The notes under the pieces were generated by a model, which saw nothing but the letters and a program-made list of their open reading frames with translations, did not search any database and was not told where the DNA came from. A stretch of 64,000 nucleotides of DNA, taken from contig NW_019774114.1 of assembly GCF_001039355.2 (NCBI RefSeq), positions 144,274-208,273 on the forward strand, in the 5' to 3' direction. Below, one piece after another: positions 30,861 through 44,800 of this stretch; positions within the stretch are counted from its first letter, which is position 1; each line of letters begins with the position of its first letter. A program made the translations under genes and the position numbers. Origin of the DNA: Lingula anatina. Taxonomy: Eukaryota > Brachiopoda > Lingulata > Lingulida > Lingulidae.

Positions 30861-31161
30861 GTGGTGCACAACGGCTTTACGGTAAAAGGTCCACTTTTTA
30901 CAAAAGGACACACACACCCCACTTTGAAACTGCTGGCTATAGGCCTGCTTTGCCAAAACCTTTTTTCAGTCTGCTAACTCTTTGGGCCACCAGGGTATGA
31001 TAATATTTAGGCTCAAAGCAGAGACAGTGGCCAATATCTGATAAAATTTACAAAAATCCACCAGCCCTGCTTTAATTTTAATTTGCATTTAACATGGGCC
31101 CAGCCACTGGGCCCTAACTAAATGCTGCAGACCTGCTAATTAAATCTGTCTTAACAATGTG

Positions 31162-31764
31162 TCATCTATGCCCTGCTTTAGTCCTACTGTTTCTGCCAGT
31201 GTGAGTCTTTGCAGTAGGCTGTGACTCTCCACTCCCTGTATGGTGCTTAGAGCCCTTCTTGCCAATCATGGTCCTCAGCATTTGTATTATGGCAGTGGGG
31301 GCAACATTCATTCGTAATAACTCCACTAAAATTCTGAATAAAAAATATTCAATTTTATATAATACTTGCAATATTATATAATAAATATTTGTAAACTTAA
31401 AGAAGCACATAGTTTTGTTCTTACTGATTAGCCTTTAGAAGATGATGAAATTTTGATTACGTACAGGAATGATGCTAAAAAAGCCCTTGTTGAATAACTT
31501 AGCACTGAATCTCAATTGGATTTTTAAAATTCAATATTACATATTGATAAAATTATTTATCATCATTACACATATTTTACATTTCATTAAAGATTTCATG
31601 CATAATACACATATAATTAAGACTTACTTAAAGACTTCGGGATCTATTAATATTCCTGCTTGGTTTGCTAATTCATATAATTCAGATTCTTCCAGGGACA
31701 ACACATTTTTACTCAGCAAGGTGAACTTTAGAGTTCTTGCTTGGTTCTCTTGTGGAGTGCTCAT
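31162..31764 (-). CDS. MZT2: Mitotic-spindle organizing protein 2 (MOZART2), complete, 2 exons
   Basis: Exons 31764-31628 and 31333-31162 join (phase 2) to 102 codons. MZT2 is a small subunit of the gamma-tubulin ring complex at centrosomes and spindle poles. The helical core is clear: VLSLEESELYELANQAGI, then IDPEVFKILVELLRMNVAP and IIQMLRTMIGKK, which parallels vertebrate VLSTEEMELYELAQ..IDPDVFKILVDLLKLNVAP. The C-terminal tail (KGSKHHTGSGESQPT..KAGHR) is short, basic and unstructured, and shorter than in vertebrates. The gene is convergent with GLTP and divergent from OSBP. Confidence 0.92.
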
Positions 31765-32863
31765 TGCTTTCTATCCAAAATAACGAACTCCTTTAAATCT
31801 AATGATAAAGAAGAAAGAGCTATTTAAGAGTTGTCCATCTGAAAATATTAATTCCACTTTAGATTCAACTAGCGCTCTACAGCCCATTCATATATAATGA
31901 GTTGAAAGTTCTTTTGTAAGAGCACAGAAAAATACTTAAGTAAATTGCTAAACTTATTCATTTGAATAGCTCAGATATTGATCAAAGTAACTTGGTCATA
32001 TAACTGAATTTAGCACAATGTTGAGTGTGCTAACACTCTTATTTATGGTTTATGATATGAATCTACATTAGTGCATATAGTAAATATTGGAAACTGTAAA
32101 TAAGAGTGCTGATCAAAGACAAAGACATGAGGATGGAGGAAAGGGTAACTGATACATCTGTACATATCACCGTGTCAGTGACATGTATACTAAGTATTGC
32201 TACCACCGTGGTATAGACAGAGTTAGAATAATTTTTAGAAAATATTTATACAAAAAATATACGGTTCAGCTATCGCTAAAGTTGCAACTGCAGCATCACG
32301 GACTGATGCAGGTGATTGCTAAATCAACAGTCTGCAAATAACTGATAATCGTGACTTGTATTAGAATAAATAACTTTAAGATATCATTAACAAGTGCCTG
32401 ATAGAATATTACAAATTTTGACATAATTCAAAAGGCGATAGCGTGTTTTTAAAACAAGCACTCCTTCAGCCTTTAGTTACAGGAGTTAAATTCAACCTGA
32501 AAATCCTTCAGATGAATTCCCCTTCTAAACATGATTATTATCATCTGTTTACCATCTAGAGATCTCAAATGTTGGCTCCACAGGAAACGGACCACTTTAC
32601 ATTTCTGAAAATAATACGCGATTTACTCAACTACCTATAAAGTAGGAAAGACGACCACATTTTAAAAGTAATTTAGGACAGATTTATTCCACATCAACCA
32701 TATTTGCGATATAACAAGGCTAACTCTGAAAATGGCGACAGTAATCTTACCGATAGGTACATGTTGAGCTTATTATTTAGGCGTTGTGATATCCGATGAA
32801 AACTAGGTAAACAGGCCTAGTTGCCATTTTGCTTTTCGCGAGGGAGGAGTTTCCCCTCGTAAC
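31765..32863. promoter_or_regulatory. Head-to-head region between MZT2 and OSBP
   Basis: About 1.1 kb separates the divergent start codons of MZT2 and OSBP. The stretch is AT-rich up to about 32700. The 150 bp before the OSBP start include the palindrome-like TTTTCGCGAGGGAGGAG and probably form the 5' untranslated region or core promoter. No gene was found in it. Confidence 0.5.
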
Positions 32864-35800
32864 ATGACAGACTCTAAAACTATGCCATCATCGGATTCTT
32901 ACAAAGGTTGGCTGTATAAATGGACGAACTACATCAAGGGCTACCAAAAGAGGTGGTTTGTCCTCCAGAATGGTTTGCTGTCGTACTACAGGTGTGTGAC
33001 TCAACCAGAGTGCATATGTGCGGTGGCGCACTGGATACTGCCAACTCATCTAAATTTCTTCACGATTAGTTATCCGATGTGGTTTTTGTATCTGATAGTG
33101 TCTGTCACACGTGTTTAAGAGCTCATGTTGGAAGTTTTATTGCAATCGGTATTTGTGATTTATACCTGACAAAGCACTTTTTTGGAATACCTTGATTAAA
33201 TGTAGAGCCACAGTACAGTCATAGATCTACCGGTATACAACGTCACTAGTCTGTATCCTTATTCTCATTGTACTTATTTTGTCTAGTCCCCTGTTTCTCA
33301 AAATATGATTTAGGCTTGTGTTAAGCTGTATACTTAGGGACCAACTCAGTGAAGTCCTTATTTTGATTTTGGTAAAATAGTCTTTCATATCTTGAGTACC
33401 TGAAATGGACTGCTGATGTCACCACTATGATAATATCAGTGTCAGGATAACCAGAATTTAGCCCCAGGAAGGTATTTTAAGACTGGAAAAATGGGATCGG
33501 TGGCTATTGAGAATTTTTGTGAAATGCATCTTAGTTGGCTATAATACCCCGTTCACACTACAGTTGCAAAAATGCGCATTTCTATAATCCGAATTTTTCG
33601 TGAGGAATTCGATTCGGTATTGCGTTCACACACGCTAAGCGAAACCGAATTACACGTTGAAAATTTCAGGTTTAACTTCCTGTTTTGAACTCTCGCGCAT
33701 GTGCCGCACAGGAAATCTTAAAATACCAACAAAAATGTGTGACGACAAATGCAACTCTAAAGACATTCTAGCATTCTTGAGAAGTATAAGATGGCAAAAT
33801 AAGTTTGTTTCCTCATGTTGTAGTGAGTGGTGATCTCCAAATACGTTTGGTGCAATCGCTAAAGTAATAAACAAGCGTTCATAGATACCCGCACTTATCT
33901 GCACACATGCGCAGTTAGATCTGTACAGGTGTCGATTCCGGTAAGTTATCCGGATCGCGCTTAGAAATCCACCTCGCTTGCAGGATTTTGAAAATGCGCT
34001 TTACAAAAATCCTCTTGCGTTCACACTACTGCATTTATTCGAATTGTGACCTAATTCGCAATTTATCCGGATAACTGAGCGTAGTGTGAACGGGGTATAA
34101 GTCTTTGCTTTAACCCATTTTCCAATTTTTTTTTCATTTGTGGCACAGGGTTGAGATTGCAAGGTACATTTGTCATCGGTTTTGTTATTTTGATTGTTTT
34201 AATCTTTCTAGGATGATATTAAATGAAAAAAGCTGTAACGTTAAAAAATGTCAATGTTGGATATAGAGAAGTCATGTAGTTTAGTGCACTAGCGAAGTTG
34301 CTTACCTTTGATACATGTATGCATGTGCACACAAAGGATTTTTTTAATCTCTTACATGTAATATCTATGACATCCTCCCTGAAGTTATAAAATGTGTCAC
34401 TAGTCTTGAATTCTTATCAACAAAGTTTCAAATACACTTCCTACTTATTTGAAGGAATTACAAAGAAAAATAAATGAATAAAGAAAGAAAAAGAAATGAA
34501 CTTTTCTGCCAAAGTGGATTATGATTCTACATGAAATCATTGTACATGTCAAAATATGTATGATTTGAAAAATTCATGGTTATGTAATGGTAACATCTAC
34601 CTTATTAATCTTGCAGGAATCAGGCGGAAATGGCCCACACATGTAGAGGAACCATAAATTTAGCCAATGCCTTCATCCACACAGAAGACTCGTGTAGTTT
34701 TGTCATATCCAATGGTGGTACTCAAACATATCACCTTAAAGCAAGTTCTGAGGTGGAGAGACAGAAATGGGTGACAGCATTAGAACTGGCCAAAGCAAAG
34801 GCGATAAGAATGATGGAATCTGGTATGTTGATGGAATGAATGAATTGGTATATTTTTTAGAAATTTTTGATCAAAGTTGCACCTGATCAGTTGATTGTTT
34901 TGTTTTTTTATATAACTTAGCTTGCTCTCATATGTGTTGATGTGACCAATAAAGAGTCACTGCTTTGAATACAATCAAGATGTTTTAGTTTGCTTAAATT
35001 AGATAGGGTTGCATTTTAAGTATATCTTTTTAATTAATTTTTTAAAAACCTGTATAGCTCAGGGTGTGTATGTTTTATTGAAAGTAAGGATTTTGTCTGG
35101 TGCTTGTTTTATATTAAAGGGGAATGTCATTTTTCTGTAGCCTACAATGTATAAAATGGTAATTTTTAGTCACTTGTAGTCCTTCTCTGTGGATTTTGGT
35201 CATTTCAGGGATTAATGAAAAGAGCAGGAGTTAACTATTTTTTATTGACATTCCTCTTTAAGCTGCTGTGTTTTTAATCAAATTGTCTTAATTATTTCAT
35301 TACCCCCAAAGTTACGTCATTAAATCATCTGTTTTCTAAAAATTTAACCTATGACCAGTTCTTGTTCTGACACATGAGCTCTTATGATTGCTTTGTAGTT
35401 TCAATTCAATAAGTCAGGTGAATAATACCTTTCTCATTACTGTGGGGTCAGAATGACAGATTTGCCTGGTGAATAATCTTGATTAATTTATGTATTGTGT
35501 TTAAAGTAAGATCTGTGCTTTATTTTTTGTGCCTTCATATGTTTCACTAAATAGAGATTTAAGGTTCCACTTAGGCTGCAAATTGTGTCCCTTAAATTTT
35601 GATGGTAATAATAAGGTCCAATATAGGAATTCTGAGAAAAATTTCTATATATAACACACACACACACACATTATATTTAGCAACTAGAAAAGCACTCTGA
35701 GAGTGCAGACCTCTGCCAAGGCAGCAAAGTCTCCACCCAATGCCGTTTCACCCCTAAATTTTCATTCTATAATGATTTAGTTTTTTGATTTTTGATTATT

Positions 35801-38800
35801 GATTGATTATTGATCCGGATCACCACCAAAAACTAATAATCTGTTCCTTGACCCACTTCTGACAGTTCTTCTATAATGATTTAGTTTTTTGATTTTTGAT
35901 TATTGATTTCTGACAGTTCCTGAAAATTTCATCAAAGTCGATCCATAACTTTTTGAGTTATGTTGATGACAAACAAACAAACAAACAGGGGTGAAAATAA
36001 AACCTCCTTGGCGGAGGTTATAATAACTATAAATATCATAAATATAGAGTCTTGATTATTATAAAATGATTTATTATCATAATTACTTCTCTGTTTATAT
36101 ATTTTCAATCATCAGGTGTTACTGAACCATTCACACATTGACAACAGTATTGCCCCTCATTTTGAGGTGCAAAAACATTACAAATCTCTCTTAGAATTTA
36201 GTTTATAGTGCCAATCTTAAGTAATAAAACAAATATTTCTCTTTTTTTGCTTCTCAGTCACTCAACATACACCCCGACAGAGCTATATTGTTTATTCAGT
36301 ATGTGTAGTTAGTATTCTTAGAGGTTTGTGCCCATACACAACCAGTTTTGGTGAAAGTTTCTGTGCACTCAAAATTTGTAAACAGGGGGCCCACTGTCCC
36401 CCAGACTGTGTTTGGAATCCATATGCTACACTGATCATTATTTTCTGCATCTTCCAATTACATTCAGATGATTATCAATATCTTGTTGACATTGTATTGG
36501 CACTTGGAAAATTTACGGCATGCTAGGACAGGTTAATAGCCAGCATTTAATTCTGCTCACTAGTTATCTAAGGTAAGCATGATTATTAAGGTGATGATGT
36601 ACTAGTAGATAATGCCATTGATTTTTGTTCTGATTTCTGTCTGACATACTCATTTTATATGCATTAGAATTATAACATTTGACCTCAGTGATGTCATCCA
36701 CTTGTTGAGGTTGGTTTTATTTGTGATAATTTGTTTCTGTGAACAGAAGGCAGAACTGCAAGTCACTAGGGTCACACTGCAGGAGTTGAGAAGTGCTTTA
36801 ATTTATACAAGCAATTTTACCTTGTGATAAAGTCACGAAATGAACAAGAGAAATGTTTGCAGTTATGTAAAGCTAATAGAACCCTGGGGTAGCCCTAGCA
36901 ATTTTTTTCGCTTAGCCAAATCACCACTTTTTTGTCAATTTGTTATCCAAATAGTTATAATTTGACTAAAACAAGTCAAATCAAGCCCTTTTTGTTTAGC
37001 CAATTTATGTCACTTTTAGCATTTGGCTAAATTGGCGAGTGTAAGCGCTACCCCCGGAACCATAACAGCCTATTAAACATAAATTTACATTTTTAATCCT
37101 GGAATATTATGCATATTTATCCAAGATTTGAAAAAATTTCAAGACTGCATTTTTTCCAGTTGCATTTACAAGGATGAATACTTGCCTGCATTTTCAGTCT
37201 GCATTACAAACCAATTGAGGAATAGTTATTTCATTATTTATAAAGGATGTAGTATATCTTTGAGATGTAAGCACAGGCTTTTAAAAAAAGGAAGGAGGAA
37301 CATTTATGACAAAAGCATGCATTGGTTCTTTAAGGTTTGACATAAAGGAACTTAATTACTGACGCTTTGATGGATCAACGCAAACACAATGAACAGCATT
37401 GCAGTAGTGTGACTGTTTTGGAAGTGAATTGATTCTAGGAGCTGAACAGCTGGTTTCAATTCCTGGTAGAGATGTATGGGGAATTGTTAATTCATAAGCA
37501 GTAGAAACTACATTAGTTCAAATGGTTCTATATTTTATTGACTATATGCAATCACGATTTTAACGTGGGATGTCCTAGAGGCGACTGCTTGAGTATGACA
37601 TTAGCTGCAGATATCTGACTTGCTGCCTGTTGATTTTGTTAGATAAGCTGCATATCTATCTTATCATTGATCTGAATCTTATCATGTAATGAATCTGCCT
37701 TGCAGGCTAACTTTAGATGGGCAAATTGTTGATCAGTTGTTATGCTTAAAAGCTGTTCTGTGCTGCGTAAAATTGTTTTAATGAAGGCGGTTTTAGATAA
37801 TGCTATTGCTTATGATTCCCCTTGCTTTCCTTGCTATTTTCACCTCTTTTGCTGTTGCATTTGTTACTGGTACTATATGTAGAGCATTCCATGTTACAAT
37901 GACTCACACTGTTCTATCTTTATACCTATGCTTATGAATCATGTGAGTTGGCAACCTACTGTGCTGGGGTAGATTATTGGTAAAACCAACAAAGCAGTGC
38001 AATACTCTACCTCTTTCCTCAGTTTTCTCCTCAGTCTGTCAGTGTGTCCAGTTCCTATAGGTGAAGGGCAGGGAGTGATACATCCAATTGATTGAAGTGA
38101 AATTGCATTAGGAGTGATTTTTCTCTGTAGTGAAGTCATTTTGTTTCACCACAATATGTTATAAGGCATTCATGTAAATGGAACTTGGATTTTGTAGGCA
38201 TATCTGAAGATGGAGATTATGTTGTTTTCAATTTTTACAAAGAAAAAACAGGTAAGCATTCCATGTGCATATTTTTGTCAGTATGTGGGCTATGTTGTAA
38301 ACTCTTCAGTCAGAATTCATGATAATTCTACTTGTTAATTAGAATTTTAGGTAAACTGTAGATTTCAGATTCTTTATTTACTTGCAAGTAATGTTTTTTT
38401 ATGGCCAGGTTTGTTATTGCATGTTTGTTGTATCAGTTCATACATTTGCAAATTGTGTTACTGAGAACAAAAATTGCCATTAACGTTTTAATTACAATAA
38501 TGCCGAATTAAACTTGGGCACACTTTTAAAGGCCTGTTTTTCTACTGGTTATCAGATTTTATTTACCCTTAATGTGCAGCAGAGTAGGATCTTTGTTCTA
38601 TTGTTAGTGTCCTTATGTGTACATACATCTCTATATGTATGACTGATGCATGAAAATATAGTTACCAGTAAAGTCAGGTATTTGGGCCTGTAATTCTGCA
38701 GTTCCTTCATTGAATTTATTGTCCATTACCTTTTGTTGGTTACAAATGCATTTGCACAAGAGATTTAAAAAAAGAAAGGAATTTTCATATGGAAATCAAC

Positions 38801-41800
38801 TTCAGCTTATCCTCCAAAATGTTGTTGGTGCCATATGTCTTCATTTTTTCTCTGACTCACTCGTCCATTAAATTGACAACATTAGTTGTAAGGAATAGAA
38901 ATGTGGAATATTTTATTATTGCTAGATTTTCATGGAGAGCCATAATGTGGAAAATGTCCAACTACTGCTATTGATTTCTAAATGTGTATTGCTCTCTTGT
39001 GTTGAGATAAGGAAACTGATGTTCAAAGTGCACAATCTTTAGTACAAATGATGTATTGTGTGTAGGTTTCAAGTGTCCAGTGGCTCTAAGGTTAACATCT
39101 TATCGCCTGATATCTAGGCATTTTTTTTGACACAATATATCTGGACTTTTATCACATCTGCTTCAGGGTGATAGCTGGGTATGTTGTGATATATGTAACG
39201 GTATGTATGTGAAATCATGTCATATGGTATATGTGTGCACAGTTATGTATTTTAATGTAAAAGTCACTGTATGCTGTAGCTGCACAAGGTCTTGTCATTT
39301 AAAACATATAACTAGTGAGCATTTTTTGTATAAGATTAAGTGCTGTGGGTTTGCACAGAAAGCACTGAATTTTTTGCCATCTTCTATATAAACGATTGAT
39401 TTTTGATAAGAGGGCAGTTTGCACTATTATAGAATTGAATTAACACACCTAGAAATGGTGAAGTAATTACAGTTTTAAGATATGAGGTGTCTGGAAAACA
39501 AGTCAACTTGACAGTTTTTTTTTATTATTTTCATCATAGTCTTCTTCACCAGTTGGTGGAAAATTTGTTAAGAAGACAAGCCAGGGTTATGATCCCCTGA
39601 TATGAAATATGAAGAACTTGATATATAACAAAGATATCTAAAAAATGACACTTATGACAGCCACTCAGCTCAACCTAGCATATAGAGATTTTTCCCAAAC
39701 ATGTTAAACTTAAGAAATATGGATTATTTATTGATTTGTTTTCACCAGCATATTTTTAATTTTGGTAAATAAAAAAAAGGTATTTGCTAAAAACTAAATA
39801 TCCTATGGTGACCTCATTTCCAGTTACATTTCGGTGTTTTCATAGTTCAAAGTGATAGTCCTCTGGTGCAATACAGAGTGTTATAAGATCAAGCTAGTTA
39901 GATCAGCCACCTTGGGCCAATTTTTATCTTTCAGAAGTGGCTGGTGAGATTATTACCGGGGCATATTTCTGTACAGTTGACCACTCATTATTTCAATAAG
40001 GTGCTCTTTTATGGGCTTTCCTGCAGATCATGATTAACATTCAGGATAGAGATTTAAAGCTTGGCATTTCTCTTTTAGATTCTGAAGAAGATGAAGATCT
40101 GATTAGCCAGCCAGATAAAGATGAACTACAGAATACATTACGAACTCTGGGTGCCAAGCTGGAGGACCTGAACACGTGCAATGATTTAATAGTCAAACAT
40201 GGTGCCGCCTTGCAGAAGTCTCTGAGTGAGCTAGAACAACTAGACAACTCAACAGACACTGCAACAAGGATAAAGTCAGTCAACGAAAGAGCAACTCTCT
40301 TCAGAATCACGTCAAGTGCAATGATAAATGTAGGTATTAACTCCACAGTAATGGTGTGATAGGTGAGAATTACGATCTTATGAGATGCAGTGATACATGT
40401 GCTATAAATGTGCTGTGTGATGTTATGTGATAATATGCAGTGATTTGATAATGGGTTAGATATACATGTGGAATGCAAAGTCGTGCTTAGAGATTACAAA
40501 GATATGCAGCAGTGAGCACAATGATTGTATTAAATGGGTACCACACCTTACAGTACTGTGGGTTTGTAAGACACATTGGATGTATGTTTATGAGCTGCTT
40601 CTTTGTAACATATCCAAGTCTAGTTCCATAAAACTCGAAGGTATGGTATACATGGTACAGTATTTTGTGTTCCCTTCTGTGCAGTTGAGCATAGACTGAT
40701 GTTGTGTTAGGTGTTCCACTGCTACATTTTCTTTTCTCAGGCTTGTTCAGACTTCTTGGACTTAGCTCAGACACAAGGCAAAAGGTGGCAACGACTGCTC
40801 CAGCATGAACATGAGCAGAGGGTTCGTCTCGAGGACATGGTGGAGCAGATTGCCAAACAGCAGCAGAACTTAGAGAAGCAGGCCAGGAAATCTCTGGCTG
40901 CTGCAAACCTCCACAGCAAAATAGACACAAACGACACAGAGCCCAAAGGTATATACTTGAGCTGTTTTACTTTCATGGATGAAAAAATACCCTTAAATGA
41001 AACTGATACTTTGTTTTCCTGTGAGAAACATATGAAGTAACAATATTTGGAGTAACAGGTGATTCCATCCTCTTGTATAAAATAATGATAGTATTTGATT
41101 GCATTGAAAAAGTTGACACTACAATTGAACAACTAAAATTGCTATTATTGATTCTGAAAGAGATATTAAGGATCATTAAAAACATTTTTCAAGAGCTGCA
41201 TTAAATTGAAATTTTAAAGAAGTGTAATTGAAACTTTAAAATGTTACGAAACTATAAAATTACTAAAACATCACCACTTCTAAGTAGGACTGTTATAGGT
41301 GAAACAGTATGTCTCTCTGTCTGTTTTTCTACATTATATTGTTTTTCTCTTAGTAGAAGGAAGTGAAGAAGAGGAAGATGATTTCTTTGATGCATTAGAT
41401 ATACAACATACGGAATATCAAGTTGCACTTCCCCACAAACCATCAATGCACAAGTGAGTATACAATTTTCCCGGTATATTTGTACTAATTTTGCTATTAT
41501 TTCTAAGATTACAAAGCATGGCTTTGCTCCCTAAAATCCACACTGTCATGTACATGGTTTCATTGATATGTTTACTTTAATTTTTGAATTAGGCGATATA
41601 TGTGTAATTCTCAGTTTTTTTTAATACTCACAAGATTTATCTGTATGTGTACTTAATTTAACTACAGAAAAGAATGAGACCTTTTTTACTAGTTGTAATT
41701 CTGTGCAGTAGGCAACTTTTGCCAGCATATTAATAACTTTACATTTAAAGTCAGGGTTCTTCAGATGTGTACACTATTTACTTTGGGGTTAGATTTAATC

Positions 41801-44800
41801 AAAAAAGACTTATTCCAAACACAAGATAAATATTTCCTGAGATTGTGAATATTTAAATGGATGGAAGATTGAAAAAATTTCACCTTATATTTGGATCCCA
41901 TTTGGAGTAAGCACATTTACTTTCTTTTCCCCATTATGAATATTATACCATGGTTTATTATTTAAGATAAATGAAGGTAGAGATGGTGGAAACTGTGCAA
42001 TCTGCACCCCTTTGTTTTCAAAACTATATTTCTAGGAATCGGTACATTCTTTTTCAAAAGAATTTTGTTATACTAAATTTCTGTTTGTCCTTGCTTTACA
42101 GAGGTCTGAGGTACGTTTGTTCCATATGTCTCCCATAGCATCTTAGAGAGAAATTGAAAATAAGAATATTGAATTCCCTACCAAGACCTCCACCAGTTGT
42201 CTTTCTTTTCCACTACAAGTTGTTTCTTGAAATGGCATACTGCTTGCTATTTATGTTAGAACTTTCAATTGTTCAACTGTTTTCAAGCACGTTAGGATAG
42301 ACCATGCTGTGAGAATTGCAGTATCTGTATAACATGCATATCGTTCAGCATAACCAAATTGCTAACATTTGAATTATGTAAGAAATGCTTGTTGACAGCA
42401 TATACCGACCTGTGTGAGTTGATTTTTGAGAATGTTATGGCATGTTTGGCTGGCAGTATTTTAAAGGAATTTTTTGATCATCATTACAAGACCTATTATT
42501 TGTTCTAGTTGATTTTTCCCAGTAATACTGCACTCCACATTTAGCCTCATTCAACATCTGCTTCCTTTGTTGCTATAACTCTTCCCGTTTTGAGTTGTCA
42601 TGCTACCTATTCATTTCGCAGTTGTAAGCCTTGATATCAAATACAGGAAAGTTATCGTGTCAGCAATACTTTTCTGCCACATCTTCATCAATTTGCACAA
42701 TTTTATACACTGTAGTGCCTATTCTGCGTCATTTCCAAGTTTCACTTTGACCTGTATAGCTATGCAGTAAGCTTTGTCATATCATTGTCTGAAAAGCTAT
42801 GGGACATAGTTTGTGACTCCTGTATTTGTACAATCTTGCTTGTTACATGTTCAAATTAAAATGCTGGCATCGTTGAATTTGATAACTGTTCCTTTTCCAA
42901 ATTAACATTTTTATGTGGTTCAAAACTTAACCATCTCAAGTGCTGTATCTATTTATTTAGTCAGCAGGAATCACTTTTCTTAAAGGTCATTCTTATCTCA
43001 TACTAGAATGTAATTAGAAATAACACACTACTATAATAGCCCTATCTTTACATGCAAAGTTTAATGTCTGCTACATTAAATGTACTACACCCAGTGCATA
43101 TATTACAGACACTTGACACTATCAGGTGGTTGACTTCTCATGTCTCTATTTCTTGCAGGCGTGTTGGCAGTGATGTCAGCCAGATTAGTTTGGACAGTCT
43201 TGGTGCTGGCTACCAGAGGCAGGATTACGACTCCTCAGAATCTGATGCCGAGGGTGACAATGAAGCAAGGGTGATTGCCACTGCCAGAAAACAGTCCAAA
43301 ACTGTGAGAATTGTTTTATAGTACTTTTATTGTCACCTGCTCATACAGATTATTACAGCGTATGGCTCATTGACTCTAATGCTAGCAGTTCTATCCTTGA
43401 ACTAAAAGTTCTCTCAATGTTCACTGCTTATTAACAGGTTTTTTACTTTCAAAGACTTTTACCAATGTCAGTCTAATATGTATATAGAGTAAACTTTGAT
43501 ATTTTATAAAAACTTCTTTTATATAAAATGTTTCTTTTGTTAATTAGAAAATGGGTCAGCCAGGCACACCTGTCCGAACTCGCCGTGCCAATTCTTTGAG
43601 GAAACGTCGAAGTGCTATTTTAGAGCGACCTAATCATACTCTGAACTTATGGGGCATTATGAAGAACTGCATTGGCCGAGATCTCTCCAAGATTCCCATG
43701 CCAGTAAGTTGTCCTTTGAACAGTGTGTAGTTTCGTTGAAGGCAAAAGAGTTATTATTTTAGTATCAAAAATTCTTTTAAATCAAAATTATAACATTCAT
43801 TCACAACAGCTAGATTTTTTTCTGTGATCAGATTCAATCCAAGTAACAGTTGTGCAGTTGCATTCTTACCTTAAAATCTTAAGCATTTCTGGTAAGATTT
43901 TCCATCTGTCATACACTGAAAATCTATGTATTGTTAAATCATTTATGTTCTGTTAATGTTGGTGCAATGTAAAATAAATTTCTAACAAATTGGTGAAATT
44001 TTGTTTATTTGCAGGTGAATTTCAGTGAACCCCTGTCTATGCTGCAAAGATTAACTGAAGAGTTTGAGTACAGTGAAATCTTGGATACTGCAGCTGCATG
44101 TGAAGACTCGTGTGAACAACTGGCTTATGTGGCAGCCTTCACCATATCTGCCTATGCAACCACTAGCTTCAGAACAGGCAAGCCATTCAACCCACTGCTG
44201 GGGGAAACTTATGAATGTGATCGAAGGGATGACTATGGTTGGAGAGTCATTAGTGAACAGGTGATTGGTTTTTGCGCAACAATTTTTAATCTTGAATACT
44301 CTGAAGCTAGATAAAATTAATACATTTGTTGTTGATCACAATTATTGGAACCAATTAAGGATAATTCCATTGAATGCTTACAAGGAATATGGAGAATTGA
44401 CAAATTTTGTTTTGAAGGTTCTATCATAAAATGATGCAATAACGAAAATACACCCAAAAACATTCTGTAATTCTAATGGTTATAGTTTATGGTAAGTTAA
44501 CTGATAATTTTGATACTTTGCTTTAATTTATAACCTAATGTATACATTGCCTCTAGGTTAGCCATCATCCTCCTACTGCAGCCATGTATGCTGAGGGCAG
44601 AGACTGGGCCTTGTGGCAGGAGTTTACCATGTCTAGCAAATTTAGAGGCAAATACTTGGCCATCACACCATTAGGTAAAGAGCATTTAGTGATCAAAGTG
44701 CTGATTTTATCTAGGAAGGAGTGGGTATCCTGGAGGTTTGGTTAATTGTTCTGAAAACTTGAATACTATATTGCATAATGTATCATGAATTTAGATTATA

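Larger units (their letters stand above)
27471..31161. other. Gene-free interval with GLTP 3'UTR and dispersed repeats
   Basis: After the GLTP stop come the 3' untranslated region (AATAAA at 28226-28231), AT-rich DNA with one undetermined base near 28799, two related GATCGATC-ended elements (29113-29322, 30279-30621) and one copy of a TCGATTCA-rich repeat (30648-30860). A perfect 8-bp hairpin (GGGCCCAG/CTGGGCCC) is at 31096-31114. No coding exon is supported. Confidence 0.65.

Noticed and set aside
40041-41132. Several minus-strand open frames of 120-147 codons over the OSBP coiled-coil exons
   Set aside because: They are antisense shadows of OSBP exons 40079-40329 and 40741-40948, whose plus-strand product matches the family.
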